Shown here: positions 50,111 to 62,718 of the stretch, one piece after another | Layout: each line of letters begins with the position of its first letter | Numbering within the stretch: the first letter of the stretch is position 1 | DNA from: Gigantopelta aegis | Lineage: Eukaryota; Mollusca; Gastropoda; Neomphalida; Peltospiridae | Assembly: GCF_016097555.1 (NCBI RefSeq) | Contig: NC_054706.1 | Span: 54,334,009 to 54,398,008, forward strand | Direction of reading: 5' to 3' | Length of the DNA stretch: 64,000 nucleotides | Notes under the pieces: generated by a model | Told to the model about the DNA's origin: nothing | The model's database searches: none | The model's input: the letters and a program-made list of their open reading frames with translations, nothing else | Made by a program: the position numbers and the translations under genes

Positions 50111-52254
50111 ACTGACGGATGTACAGCATACTATAATACAACCCATAGATGGGCATATAAAAATAAGACACACTGAACTGGCTTTTTAATTTTTTTTATT
50201 TAATGGATCCTTTTGTGAAATGGTAAAATGTGCAGTAATAGCGGAACAATTCAGGCTTGTTTTTTATGTTTGGTAGCACCTACTACAATAAAAAGAAATA
50301 GTTCATCCATTTTAAGCATGTAATCTAATCAATATTTTAGTTTAGATATATGCTTAAAAAACACTATTAATAGCACACTGCCACCATTATGAAATGCAAA
50401 AGTAACTATTAAAACCCAATTTTGGACATTTGTTGAATTAAGTGAAAGCAGGATTCTGTCAATTACAACCCAAATAATGTAAATTTAGCATCAAAGCATA
50501 TCAGGATGCTTTTTCAACTTGGAATACCCGCTTTACATCAACAAACTTGTAGCACTACATAAGTTAAAAAAAAATTCTAAGATGTTTATAATTATGACAA
50601 TACTTCCGATCCAAAATAAATTCATGTGTATAATATCAGTTGATCGTTCTATTAAATGCAGTTATTCACAACAGACAAAAACCAAGTTGACCAGCCTTGT
50701 TACAATGCATTATAACAAGTTTCGTCAACAAACAAAATATGGAACTAAATCTGGATCTTTCATACCATTAAGTAAGCTTCAAATATAAATCAACTAATTC
50801 TTCAGAAAGAGATCTTCTACCAACATATATGCGACTTATTATCAGACTGATCACACATTTTAAATTAAATATTTAACTTTTTTTTGGTCCTGTTTTTAAA
50901 TATTTAAAAATCCTTTTTTTTTTAAAACCTTTTATCAACATTTTTAAGTTATGAAAAATCATATCACAAATTGTAGTTGTTTATTTTTCAACAACAGCAC
51001 TACATTCTAAAGGAATGGTAAATTAAGCCATTTATTATTTTCAAACGAAATAAACAGTTATGTATTAAAGATACATTAACTGTAAATCTTTGTCACATAT
51101 TTGTCATCAGTTTATTTCAGGTGTGAAATGCAGGTATATTTTTTTTATTTCAACTAAAAAACCCAAATAGAATCCAGACAACTACACAGACTACAAGACT
51201 TAAATCACAAAGATTCATCTATGGTTAGAGAATTGAAATTCTTTATGGCAAATAATAAATTAGTGACCGCCTATCACAGTATCAAATTTCTAAATAAATA
51301 TATGCTTCATGCATAACATCTGCACAAAAAATATATATTTAAAATACAATATTTTTAAAAACACTATTTGCATTGCCACAAGATAATGTTGCTCAATATT
51401 AAAACTGGACACCTGTAGTAACTAGCTCCTATTACAGTAATTATGAGAATAAAATATAAATCCAGCTACCATGTATGTATTTATTCAACTTAATTGTGTT
51501 TTCTTGTTGAATGCAAATTGCAGAATTAGAGCCACATCAATGTCAATTTAACAAAGTGTATCTGCTGCAAACTTGCAGTCTGTGTTGTCTAGTGATGTTA
51601 TGGCCATAACGATAATTATGTTACTGTTTATTGTAAACCATGTAGGTAATACATTTATGTACAAAAGAAAACCATTTTTTTTGGTAATATACACACTGTA
51701 CATATATGTATATATACATATATACATAACACATTAATATTTCTATGCAAGATAAGGGATAATTTTTTGATAAACTGTTTTATGTTTTTATACAGTTACG
51801 ACAGATTTTAATAGCATAACAGATGACATTTTTTAATTTTTCTTTAACCCCATTAAAGACAAATGTTCTTTAAAAAAATTACACCCAGGTTTAAGTATCA
51901 ACTACCCCCAATATCTTTCAATAATGAATAATAAAAAATATTTAATTCAGATGGTATGAGTGGATATTGAATGTAATACAATTTGTGAGGTGATTACATG
52001 AACTAAACAAGTCCACAACAGGGTACAACTGTTAAATACTAAGCCATGCAAAAGATCTGACCGAGTGCAAGCAAATTGGATTCCATTAAAAACATATCTT
52101 TTCTTTGCAACATATTTTAAATTTAATTAGTATCTTTTAAAATAAATAATTTCAATATTTATCAAACTAGTGATAAAAGTTTAGCTGGGCTAGAGTAGAG
52201 CAGAAACTTTCATCAAATAATTCGACTTAAAAAATTTCAGAAACTTTCTGTTCT

Positions 52255-52259
<5 letters not shown>

Positions 52260-52309
<50 letters not shown>
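52260..52309. repeat. (AT)n microsatellite, about 25 units
   Basis: An uninterrupted AT run of about 50 bp. Confidence 0.95.
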
Positions 52310-52315
<6 letters not shown>

Positions 52316-52396
52316 CAATTAAAACTCAATTATTTTGTCAAATTAAAATAAAATTCACAACTGGAGATTCTGGCAAGTGGCAGAGCTAACCCTATT
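52316..52396 (-). mobile_element. End fragment of the GGGCTAGCTCTGG MITE
   Basis: AATTATTTTGTCAAATTAAAA and GGCAAGTGGCAGAGCTAACCCT match the end of the MITEs at 38993 and 39480. Only one end remains. Confidence 0.6.
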
Positions 52397-53106
52397 TAGC
52401 TGGATTGTTTTTAAAAAACAAAAACAAATATGTATGATAACATACTGAAAAGGACCTGCTAATAATATTCTAATCATAAAGTCGCTGACCTCATTGCCAT
52501 TTAAAAACAAACAAAAATGATACATTAACTTCAACCAACACAGAAATAAGATTGATGATATATTTTTTTGTTACATTTTACAAATGGTATAAATTTTAGT
52601 ATCAGCTCCATTACACTGAAATGGTACTAACCTACGATGACAAAGTATTCTAATTTCAAAACTATAATCTACAATTTTCCCACCTAGGAATCTGAAATGG
52701 ATGGCAAAATGACACACATTTTATTACTGGTCAAATTAAGGTTCAAACATGCAGATTTTGGACCACTTGTAAGTAAACTGGCACAAAATTTGATTATCAA
52801 GCAACATACCTGCTAAAAAACTAGGGCCACATTGCTTCAAAAACATTTGGTCAGAAGTTGGGTCAAACTTTTGAGTCCAAACACTACACAAATGATGCAG
52901 TTTTAAGTTTGAATCCAGCTAATACCAAGTTTTGTTACTGTATGTGCACAGGCATGGTCTTGAACAAAGAATGATCATTTTACACCAAAAGTGTTCATTA
53001 ATTGAACCAATCAGCAATTCAACTCCAAGTTGTTTTTCTGACTTCATATCAAAATTTTTTTTTTTAAAGAAAAAGGTTCTAAATATCACAAAACAAAGAC
53101 AATAAA

Positions 53107-56100
53107 TTAAAGAAGTCGACTTCGTTTTCTCGATGGAGAATCTATGACGACATCGGGAGACGTTGTCCTTTTTCTTGAACCTACATTTCTTGAAAATTCA
53201 TCATGGATAAATCGGTTGAGTTCTTCAATATTTCCCCAGGCTGGCTGAGGGCCACCTGCATGTGCGCCATACCCGACACTAATGTTAGACATTGCACCAT
53301 TTAATCCTGTGGAAAAAACAAAAGATGAAAAAAATCAGCGAAAACATCATTAAATTTGAGTACAAAAATCATATCTTTGTGTTTTAAGGTAAAATTTTAA
53401 AGATGTCCCCAACCTACAAAAAACAAAAGAAAAGGAAAAAAACCCCATCTTGGTCCGTTTTGTTCAGAATGGTAAGTTATCAAAGGCTATGGTATATTCT
53501 GCATGATATATAGTGAAACTTCTCAAAACCGGACCCTCTGTAAACCAGAATTCCCTCAAAACCAAACATTTTTCACGGTCCTTTTTTAAAAATCAGTACA
53601 AAACGTAACCTCTCTAAAATGGATATCTCTTTAAACAGGACATTTTATATGGTGCTGAGGGTGTCCGGAAAGTCATACAAAACGAAGGAAAAAAAAGGTC
53701 AGTTACTCTCTAGCTTCTTGCGACAAGAAGTCTTCTTATAACTATCCGCAAAGAAGTATACCAGTTTTTCAGGCCTCACGAGAGGTCAAAATCATAGAGC
53801 GAAGTCATTTCTCTCTCAAACTTTTGACAGGGCAAAGTTTTTAACAGGAGGGAGACTTAAATTTGTAATCTAAAAAAATAAATATGCAAAAAGAGTGATA
53901 TTAACCCAATACAGTCAAACCTGTCTTAGACGGGAACAATAAGGAGTAGTCAAAATCGACCACTTAAAACAAGTGGCTGCTGAATACATGTGAAACTTTT
54001 ACTGTCCGTAAATGTTTTCTTTTCTTTTTGACTGTCATTACTGTTAATTGATGGAAGCGCTTAGAGTTTTCTAAAAATCACTTTCTTCAGAAATAATGAA
54101 TGAAATAATAACCATTTGAAATTCATTCTCTCACATGTTTGTCTTCTCTTTTCATTTAATTACCACTCCATGCAGAGTATTGTGCTAGTGGATTATTTTA
54201 CCAATGTCAAGCTTAAATTACCGTACCCATGAAGGTTTAAAGTTTGCTTATTTGCTGCAACATGTCACTGTTAATTTAAGTGACCGCTTATTACAAGTGC
54301 ATTTACATTAAAAATCTTTTGGTAGGGAAAAAATGGCCACTTACTACAGGAGACCACTGATTACAGGTGGCTGTTAGGACAGGTTTGCCTAGAGGTATTA
54401 GTTTATAATTTTGACATTTTTCTTTGTACGTTGAAATTAGCTAATCATTCTCCTTTGTTTCCACATATTTTTTTTTCAATATATTTTCCGGTGAAGCATG
54501 ACCCAACCTCCCTAAAACATTTGCTCACCATAGTCTAGATCCCCACCCTTGTACAAGTTCCAGCATACATGCCTGACAACAGAATTAAAGTTACACACTT
54601 CAACAGTGAGTAGCACATCTAAGACTGCTTTTAGTACCAGACACGGGTGTCGTCCTAGCTAGACCGCCTATCTTTTAGCCTGTTGCATTATTTTATGGTG
54701 CCAGTGTCGCATCAAACTCTCAGCCACGTGACACCTAATTATTATCTATGAATACATGCAGGTGTTCCTCAAGTTCTTCACCATTCATCCGTGATTGTGT
54801 ACAATGCAAGGGTCACGATTTTTAAAAAGCGACACCGAGTTCGCCATACTGTAACTGGTATGGCGAAGTGTAGCTAGTCAAAGCAAAGTTTGGGCTTACT
54901 TTGCCCCACTTAGGTGAGCCATGGTTTTTAATTTTAAAAAATATGAACAAGACAAGTAACAAGACTGGACCTGTTCTTAACCACCATGCTATAATACAAT
55001 GTACAAACATTATTACAAAAAAACTACCTTGTAGTGCAATAGCTTCCCGGAAAGCATCTAAGTCCTGCTCCACAACATCCGATTCACTTTGAGGAACACG
55101 AGGCGAAGATCTCTCAAGTCCAACACGCGGAATTGGTCTCATCGATGAACTGCTGTGTCGATGATTTCGAGGTGGGGCAGTCTTTCCACACAAAAATGCC
55201 ACAAGTTCTTCCCGCCTTATGTGTCTTCTCTTTTTTCTCGCCCAGGCAATAATATCTCTAGTTTTGTGCTGCTTTCCACACTGGATGCCAAATTCCACAC
55301 ATGTTTGCAAAGAGTCTATACTATCTGTAATCAAAGCAACATGTTTTATTACTTTATTCTTACAGGTTTACATTATAAACACAAAATAAAAACTTAAGAA
55401 AAACACAATCTTTTACAAGTGTTCGTCAGTACTTTCTTGATGTTATAATCTTTTATTACTATGTACAGTGAAACCTCTTAAAGCTGGAATCCCCATAAAA
55501 TCGGATGTTTTCCAATGTCCCTTTTTAAATAGCCGTACAGAAGACAACCTCTCTAAACCGGATACCCAGGGCTCGCGCTGTCGGTAGCCAAATTAGCCAT
55601 TGGCTAATTTTAACAAAAAATGGCTAATAAAATTTACAACTGGCTAAAATTTTGGCTAAGCCATTTTCTGTCTTCTGATGTGAACAAACGGTTACATAAT
55701 CTATCCGACACCTCAAACATAATAATACTACCAAATATTCAATTAGTGTAATAGCGATCTCGCGACCGGTAACGAGAAACGGTGTCATGCAGAATACAGC
55801 GTAGGCCTTATAATGTTTGCTTATTTTAATAATCACGGTTATTAATGTTTAACGGCATGCATTCAACATGTATGACAGCAATGTCTGGAAGATCTGTAAC
55901 TTGTTATTTTTACTTTGTAAAATCTTTGAACCAAAGTAATAAAAACAGACCGACAATGCTTGTCAATTTGAATTAAACATGCCAGTTCAGGGCCAAAAGA
56001 CATGTAGGCCATCTCAAGGTCTGTGTTCAGCTAGACCGAGCGATTATGGCCACTTCGACTTCTCACTACTACTGATAACCAAAAATCAAAATTAGTCTAA

Positions 56101-59100
56101 GAAGAACACCCCAAAAAACCCACCTAAATTTTTATCAATTGTATGCTGTTTAAATATACATTACACAAACAATTACAACAAGAATAGCAATATGAATTAA
56201 TAACAAGGTATTAGCATTTGTATTTAAAAATAATGGGAATTGTAAACTTTATAAATATATGTCGTAGCCCAGGCCCGTAATTTATAATAACCTGTACATT
56301 AGTTAACAATAACATGGGACTATGCTCATTTCCATACCTGGCAAATTATAATGGCTATATTAGGATCTGACAGTATTGTTAGAAAATAATCAATAGGTAT
56401 AAATGTCAAGTAACTCCTTACATGTGTTTTACACATTTAGCATGCTGTAAATAAAATACACATGTGAACTACAAATCATAACACGAAAGCCCAAATACAG
56501 ATAATAGCAATTACATGCCTGCAGTAATTATAAATGTTTACAACATTTACCTCTTGTGGAGTAACTTTATATAGTGCACACATATTAGGGCATGAGCGAT
56601 CAAAAGATACAACCCATGAACACACATAGCATTTATCATACATTTTCACATCTTATTAATTTACAAATATACAGGTAGTGTTTGATGCATCGGTTACCTT
56701 TGTACAAATTAGTTAGCGATAATGCGGCACTCTGGAAAGGAAGCCATGTTGAAAGACCTTGTTGTCGATCTGTAGAGAAAAACATGACAAGAAATAATGG
56801 ATTATTACTAAAACCCTTAAAAATATTAATAGCAGACAAAAAAATTAAAGTCTTAAAGGAAACATGTCACGTAAACCATATTTGGCACCAACCATGTACA
56901 ATTAATTATAAATTGAATCACCTAAAAAAAATTTTTATAAAAAATTAATTACTTAAAATATCTCCATAAAAGAACCCCCGATACGAGCTCTTAGCGGAAA
57001 TTGCCGATCTTTAATGAGCAGGGCAATCACGAGGTCCGTGACGTCAGACGCGCCGCTTGATCTGACGCCTTACACTTAAAAGCATTAGTCCGTACCACTC
57101 ATAAAGAATCTAAGACTTGCACAGCTTACCAAAACAATGAGTGTTCGTTCGCAAAACGTTTTGCCGTATCAATATGAGCTGTTAGTAAATGAAGAAAGAC
57201 ACACATTTACTTACAACAGTTATACTAAAGAAAAAACAGATAGCAAGTCGGAGGGTGGAGAAACTGATGGTGCCAGACCAGACCGGTCGACCAATTTACA
57301 GCCCGGAGCCCGAAAGTAACCCGGAGACAAAACCAAAACTCGGATGCTAATGCCGAGGTGTATACTGTTCATATTTAGCATAAAGATACACCTCGATATG
57401 ATGTATTTAAATATGTAAAAAATATAAATGTAGGACAAATATTTTTTTTTTTTTTTTTTATAGAAAATATCGCATTTTTTATGTTCGGGCTGTACATAAT
57501 GAAATCTGTATGCACAGTGTACACAAACGCTCTAATTTACGACAAGGCGCTTCACTTTCATTAACCTGGCTTGTAAAACAACATAAATGACTTGAGAGTA
57601 TAATCAACTTTTAAACTAAATATATTTCTATTTGCATCAATAGAACGAAATGGGGTTATAGTATTTTTCTCTCATAAAAAAAGTAGCATATTATTAGGCC
57701 TATTGGTAGGGTGTGTTAGAGTAAAAACGACCACTCACGATACCCAAGTGATAATAATTTTCTTTTCTTTGGTACTACGTAATTGGTCAGTTTTGTAATT
57801 TTAGATGGGAAAGTCTACTTAATCAAGGGTTTTACAGCATTATTTACAGTAATGAAGCAGGGCGGCTGATAATGTCCATTAACATTGTACTATAGTCGGG
57901 ACAGGTTACGCCACAATACCCTGTGATCTTAAAAAAACTGGCACATATTTTGTACGTATGTCTAGACCGTGGTAATCACTTACCTGGTCGATACCCTGCA
58001 ATATACACCTGCCAATCAGGAATCACATGTGCAGGCCACGGAAAGAAAGGACCAATTAACTAAAACAACACTCCGTGATGTCAAGTCAGCCCGTGGATGA
58101 AACATAATAGTTATTTCGACACCGACAGTAGTGGTTTATTTTGTATTGAACTTCGTGTTGCTTTGGGGCTTCGGGCGATGAGGAACGTTTTTGTGACGTA
58201 TTCCACCCGAAGATTAAAAACATTATTTAAAATTATTATTGTTTTCTACAAGTTTTTTAAAAACATATTTAAATACATCGTACTGAGATGTATCCTCATG
58301 CCAAATCCCATGTTTGTATATGCCATATTTAATTACTTATTGACGTTTCCTTCTTCGGACGGTGAATACAGATTTTGTTATGTAGGCCTACAGCCCTAAC
58401 ATGAAAAATCTTTTTTTTTCCAAAAAAAAAAAAATAATAATAATTCTACATTTTTGTTTTAACATATATAAATACATCATGCTGAGGTGTATCTTTGTGC
58501 CAAATATGTACAATGTACACCTCGGTATTCGCAACAGAGTACTGTTTTTGTCTCCAGGTAACGTTCGGGCTCCGGGCTGTAAATAGGCCGACACCAAAGT
58601 ACTATGCGGTGTTGGTGTCCAATCTTTTCTTTTGCGATAAAATACATGCGTCTTTCTTCGGATACAATCCTTTGGAAAACCATAAAAAGACAATCCCGAT
58701 CGGTTTACACCCAAAGGCCGCACAGTACGGCACTGTTGGACTGAAAAGATCGTAAGCCCCTTACTCCATATATAAACAGTTAACAACAATGGAAGAGTAC
58801 AGCGGCTCTGATGTCACTTCCCTTTTTTTCCGAACGCTCACAAAGAAATATGCATAAATCGTACTTTGATACTGATTAGCGTAATTTCTTCATTTTAAGT
58901 TAACTACACGTATTTTATTGTTATAAAGTTATTTGTATATTATTTTTATATCATTTTTCTTTTAAAATGAGCTATAATATGGTCTCGTGTCATGTTTCCT
59001 TTAATTAACAGAAAAAAAAGATACTTTGAACCATAAATACAAGATGGATGTGGTAAGATGGGTACAATAACTATATCTTTACGAAAATATAATAGTCATT

Positions 59101-62100
59101 TCCTATCACATTGATTGTTTATAAATGGGCAATAAGAAAAAACAACATATCATCATATGATTATTAAATTATTAAAGACAATATATGAATCCACATTGAA
59201 TATAATAGCCATTGGTGTAGAACGAAATACATTGTGTAAGAGGCCATTTAACATATAAGTTAACTCTAATCACTGAATTTGTTTTTACAAAGTGGTATCT
59301 TCATCATTACTAATTCTGGTCAAATGACACTAGCCAATAATCCCTCATATATTAATAACACCAATGAAGTTAGGGTTAACAATAAAGCACATGTACTGTA
59401 CATGCAAAAGGAATTACTTACTCTGGGTCACACTGAATAGACATGTAAGATGTATATTCCAATCAATTCATGTGAAAAATAAACTGAACTTAAAACAAAT
59501 TCACTTCAATAACAAGGACACACATTCCATATTCTATAGTCTGTCCCATTATTCTATAAACATATTTTTGGTAAATAATTTCAGTTAGGTGTGAAGTAAG
59601 AAGAAAAGTAAAAGTGTTTTTTTTTTGGTTTTTACAAAATTGTATACATGTGCAATTTACAAGTCAATCGGCTCAGAAATAAACAACTTGTTCAGGGCTG
59701 CAGATAGTACTCGCCCGCTCGCCAAATGGGAGTAAAAATTCTTACGGACAATTTAAAAAATCAACTACCAGCCTGACAGTCTATCTCGTATCTGTCTGTT
59801 TTTATTTCATTTGACACATGATTTTGATCATTTACCAAGTGTTATTAATGTTTTGTCAATATATCTATATATTTCATTTGAAGTGAAGACACTTTATATT
59901 ACAATATTGTTAATAATATACAGTATTGTTCTATAGACTGGGGGACTAGTACAAATTATGGTGGGCTAGTAAATTTTAGCTGGTTCTGGTCCGGTGGGCT
60001 AGCTAAATATTTTCCATTTATACATCCCTATTTGTAGTAAATTCCGTAGTATGAAAAAAGACTTTCCCTGTGGGACAGACTATAGATTATAACCATGTGA
60101 CCTAAATTGACGAACACTGAAATTTCCAAGGACAAAACATATGCAATTTTTGGTTGGCTGCCATTTTACTTCTTTTTTTTTTTACAGAATACTCGTCAAG
60201 AGAGGTGAAAGCTTTCAAAATAAATAAGTAATGAATCTGACTTCCTGATGATTACTATATATACTGTAGCTCATGTCATTGTTAGACTACCTCATATCTC
60301 TCAACCCCTCACTCCTCTTGAAGAGTATTCCATAAAAATGCATAAAGGCAGACAAAAAAAATGTGCATACATGTGTTTTGCCATAGGAAATTTCAGTGTT
60401 CGTCAATTTTGGTGATTATTCATGCATTCTACCATATTTTATAGCACCAGGGGTGCAGAAATGGAAAATATTTCACCAGCCCGTTGGACCAGAATCAATT
60501 AAAATTTATTAGCCCATCAGCCTATAGATAGAGAATAATACATGAGTGGCAGTTAGATACCATTTATATCACAAGTTGTTTTAAAATTATCTAACGAGTA
60601 AAAGCGAATGTCAGGTTAACTATACATCACAGTCTAATCAATTTCCATCAAGTAGTTTTTCATTTAACCTTCTGAGTACTGCAGGCGAAATATCTTGCCC
60701 GATGTCACGTCAGTCGACATACTGTATACAGTGCATTCCCCAATTCATATTTCCCACCGTTTTGCACACGACACTCACCGGAAACGAAATATAATAAAAG
60801 AATTTTTTTTTTTTTTCAAAATGGTGGCTTTTGTTTTCATTTTGGTATAATATCCGCCCGGTCCCCTCCATTATTATTTTTAGTTAGGATTGAGGGTTAG
60901 GGTTAGGGTTGGGGTTGGGGTTATGGCTGGGGTTAGGGCTAGGGTTGGAGTTAAGGTTAGGGTTAGGGTTAGGGGAAGGGGGGACCGGGTGGATATTTTT
61001 CCTTGATTTTTTCAATTGAAAATACCTTGAAATTTTGAGTTCACAACATGTTTTTCGGCAAGTATTTTCGCTTGACAACAATGGCGGCATGTCGCGGTCA
61101 TTTTCAGGGATCGATAGCTGATTGTGACAGCTAATTTGATGATAAATTTGATTGTTTTACCAACAACAAAAATCACCAAATATTGCAATATGAATTGTAG
61201 TTCGGGTTTTAAAAAACATTCTGGTCAGAAAATCACCGTTATCGGGAATACTTGACATAAATACTGGACAGCTGGCCACAAATTCCCGTAAGTAAACGCA
61301 ACTTTTTCGATTTTTTGCCTAATTTTAATCACCATTAGCTGATCTAAAAATAATAAAAATTACAAAAACCCACGAAGATAATACTTACCGATTCATATGT
61401 GAACTTTATTTCATGTATTTATAAAATATTTAAGTGAATATATGTGAGTAAAAATTATAAACTTGTTAAAAATTAATCCAGTTGTCTAAAGGTTAAGGTA
61501 TGACATTGGTGACCTGATCATCACCTAGGAGCAGCCAGCCATACAGGTAATTAAAAATAATGAATGATGTTCTCACCAACGGGTGTGCAAGAAAACAATA
61601 TATTAATTATAATTTTTTAACAATATCTCTATAACACACCCCCCAAAGTCGGTTGAGTGCTTGCTCGAGGTGCTTGCGTCGCAGGATCAGATCACCTCGA
61701 TGGATCAACTGATTAGGGTTTTTCACATTTCAACCAGTGCACAAAGGCTGTGGTATGTGCTTTCCTGTCTGTGGGAAAGTGCATATAAAAGATCCCTTTC
61801 TGCATTAGGAAAAATATAGTGGGTTTCCTCTGATAACTGTGTCAGAATGACCAAATGTTTGACATCAATGTGCTTCAGTAGTGTCGTTAAACAAAACAAA
61901 AAAATTAATGGTACATGTAAGAACTGAGTCAGCTTGTACAATAACAAACATTTTAGTTTTTGTACCAGATACTGAGAGGCAAAATAAGGAGTTGGTATTT
62001 CTCAAGGGAATGAGGACCTCGAGGTCACGCAGATACTCTCCTTTAATTTTGACCCAGCGAGAATACTGCATTTGATTGAGCTGATAGGTGATGTGTGGGT

Positions 62101-62441
62101 TTTGGGGCGAGTTGACCCCAAGACCATTCTCATAGATAAAGGTGTAAACACTGAACATTAGTCATTATTATTTCAGTCCTACAGTCCGATGAAATAAATC
62201 AAAGAGTTCATTAACCAATGATTCATCCATTCGGATTTTAATCACCTTTATATAACTGAGCAATCGCTGTAGCAGAATTCTGGAAGGTCAACCACAGCTT
62301 TTTAACTGCGTATTCTTTTTCAGCTTGCAATCTGTCCTCCATGTTTGGTTCTGAATCAAGTTCGTCCAGACATTCATCTTCAAAATTTTGTAACCAGTTT
62401 TCGGCTGGCTGGTCCGAATCTTGATTCTCCTCTGGGTTCAT
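53107..62441 (-). CDS. HAPSTR1: HAPSTR1 (C16orf72) stress-response adaptor
   Basis: Four exons on the minus strand, 62441-62246, 56769-56698, 55324-55028 and 53306-53107, join in frame (all phase-1 introns) to 254 residues; human HAPSTR1 is about 275. Conserved blocks: LWLTFQNSATAIAQLYK (49-65), GLSTWLPFQSAALSLTNLYK (70-89), IRREELVAFLCGKTAPPRN in exon 3, DLDAFREAIALQGLNGAM across exons 3-4, and a basic C-terminus with VVIDSPSRKRSRLL. The order and spacing match human C16orf72 throughout. In mammals HAPSTR1 is a mostly nuclear protein that binds the ubiquitin ligase HUWE1, needs it for nuclear localisation, and tunes cellular stress signalling. The C-terminal basic cluster looks like a nuclear import signal. 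Upstream lies a shared promoter with the plus-strand gene at 62719. The start is supported by the human-like acidic N-terminal length and by lack of another upstream in-frame ATG near it. Confidence 0.96.
53510..53660 (+). mobile_element. Fragment of a GTGAAACYTCTCAAAACCGG element
   Basis: TAGTGAAACTTCTCAAAACCG, CGTAACCTCTCTAAAATGG and AAACAGGACATTTT are repeated motifs shared with 55456-55568 (CAGTGAAACCTCTTAAAGC, CAACCTCTCTAAACCGGATA). I regard both as one-ended remnants of a pogo/Tigger-like DNA transposon. HAPSTR1 introns. Confidence 0.55.
53912..54389. mobile_element. pogo/Tc1-like MITE, CAGTCAAACCTGTC ends
   Basis: CAGTCAAACCTGTCTTAGAC at the left and GACAGGTTTGCC at the right are imperfect inverses with TA at 53910-53911 and 54390-54391. 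Motifs GACCACTTA and AGTGGCTG/GTGGCTG recur inside in both orientations. Lies in the last HAPSTR1 intron. Confidence 0.65.
55456..55568 (+). mobile_element. Second GTGAAACCTCT element fragment
   Basis: ACAGTGAAACCTCTTAAAGC through ACCTCTCTAAACCGGATACC. It abuts another repeat-like stretch with TTAGCCATTGGCTAATTTT at 55590-55612 (GCCAATGGCTAA-type inverted strings). Confidence 0.55.
55640..56690. other. HAPSTR1 intron 2 sequence, no feature assigned
   Basis: AT-rich intron sequence without recognisable frame or clean inverted repeats. Confidence 0.4.
56857..59000 (-). mobile_element. Kolobok-like element, TTAA target, THAP remnant
   Basis: AGGAAACATGTCACG at the left and CGTGTCATGTTTCCT at the right are inverses with one difference and extend to ACCATATT. 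TTAA lies directly on both sides (56853-56856, 59001-59004). On the minus strand near 58760-58570 a THAP-zinc-finger-like stretch reads GLSFYGFPKDCIRR and KRKDWTPTPHSTLV, missing some cysteines. TTAA targets with THAP-type transposases are the signature of Kolobok. Inside, about 125 bp at 57297-57420 recur inverted at 58450-58590. The transposase core is gone, so this is a rearranged, dead, 2.14-kb copy in HAPSTR1 intron 1. Confidence 0.75.
59010..59690. other. HAPSTR1 intron 1 sequence, no feature assigned
   Basis: Low-complexity AT-rich DNA with no supported frame. Confidence 0.4.
59693..60030. mobile_element. CAGGGCTGCAGA-ended repeat
   Basis: Begins CAGGGCTGCAGATAGTAC. Its right part, inverted, reads GGAAAATATTTAGCTAGCCC and matches GGAAAATATTTCACCAGCCC at 60463-60482. 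The right border near TACATCCCTA is not fixed by an exact target duplication. Confidence 0.6.
60104..60410. mobile_element. MITE with AAATTGACGAACACTGAAAT ends
   Basis: AAATTGACGAACACTGAAAT at 60104 is mirrored by ATTTCAGTGTTCGTCAATTT ending about 60409. A second inverted pair inside (GTCAAGAGAGGTGAAAG, CACTCCTCTTGAAGAG) resembles the inner arms of the element at 4138-4741, so the two families share an interior. Confidence 0.85.
60447..60545 (+). mobile_element. One-ended copy of the CAGGGRTGCAGA repeat
   Basis: CAGGGGTGCAGAAATGGAAAA through TTGGACCAGAATCAATTAAAA is the inverted counterpart of the right part of 59693-60030. The other end is missing. Confidence 0.6.
60668..61492. mobile_element. 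piggyBac-like non-autonomous element, copy 2
   Basis: Inverted relative to 30634-31322, with closely similar sequence along the whole length. TTAA flanks it at 60664-60667 and 61493-61496. It lacks about 21 bp (GTTGAGTGGGTAC region) present in copy 1 and carries an extra insertion at about 60844-61002. HAPSTR1 intron 1. Confidence 0.85.
60844..61002. mobile_element. Small inverted-repeat insertion filled with TTAGGG-type repeats
   Basis: The ends ATATCCGCCCGGTCCCC and, inverted, ATATCCACCCGGTCCCC enclose about 14 hexamers of telomere type at about 60892-60974. Six are exact TTAGGG; the rest are TTGGGG, CTAGGG and similar. The related copy at 30634-31322 lacks the segment, so it inserted here later. 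Confidence 0.85.
61497..61590 (-). mobile_element. Partial CACCCGTTGGTGAGAAC-type MITE
   Basis: GATCATCACCTAGGAGCAGCC and ATGATGTTCTCACCAACGGG match the copies at 14842 and 32153. It lies directly beside the piggyBac-like copy. Confidence 0.65.
61642..61895 (+). repeat. SINE, tail A, diverged
   Basis: GTTGAGTGCTTGCTCGAGGTG (head remnant), GTGCTTTCCTGTCTGTGGGA (body) and TGTGCTTCAGTAGTGTCGTT (tail A). HAPSTR1 intron 1. Confidence 0.8.
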
Positions 62442-62718
62442 TATAACCTAAGAGGCACTATAAAAGTTCTTTCGTTTCACTTTTCTCATGGAATTATATT
62501 TTTTAATGTGAAAAACGTATATTTAGCTCTCTCCAACTGGCACAATCGCACAATCAGCGAACATTCGGGAGACAACGGAAGATGAAACTGCGCATGCTCC
62601 TTTCTTTTAGTATTATGCCGAAAACAACCGAAGTATAACGGAACAATATTTTGTAAATTCTAGGTGTTCCCGTAGGCTGTTATTTCCCAAGACAATAGTT
62701 TTCATAGTCTTTTAAGCC
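62442..62718. promoter_or_regulatory. Bidirectional promoter with NRF1-type site
   Basis: Only 277 bp separate the start codons of HAPSTR1 (minus) and the next gene (plus). TGCGCATGC at 62589-62597 matches the NRF1 core, and AACGGAAGA at 62573-62581 resembles an ETS site. No TATA box is evident. This fits a housekeeping bidirectional promoter; factor binding is inferred. Confidence 0.65.

Larger units (their letters stand above)
50185..53106 (-). other. Probable long 3' untranslated region of HAPSTR1
   Basis: AT-rich sequence downstream (minus strand) of the HAPSTR1 stop with no exon-like frame and few transposons compared with the rest of the window. Several minus-strand AATAAA signals are possible, including one near 50195. 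The extent is inferred only from low repeat density and lack of other genes. Confidence 0.35.

Noticed and set aside
57137-57319. Small gene of 60 codons in HAPSTR1 intron 1
   Set aside because: It lies within the Kolobok-like element and ends in the 125-bp block that recurs inverted, so it belongs to the transposon remnant.
60888-60976. True telomere or chromosome-fusion relic
   Set aside because: The hexamers are bounded by inverted ends and interrupt a known repeat copy, so insertion of a mobile unit explains them better.
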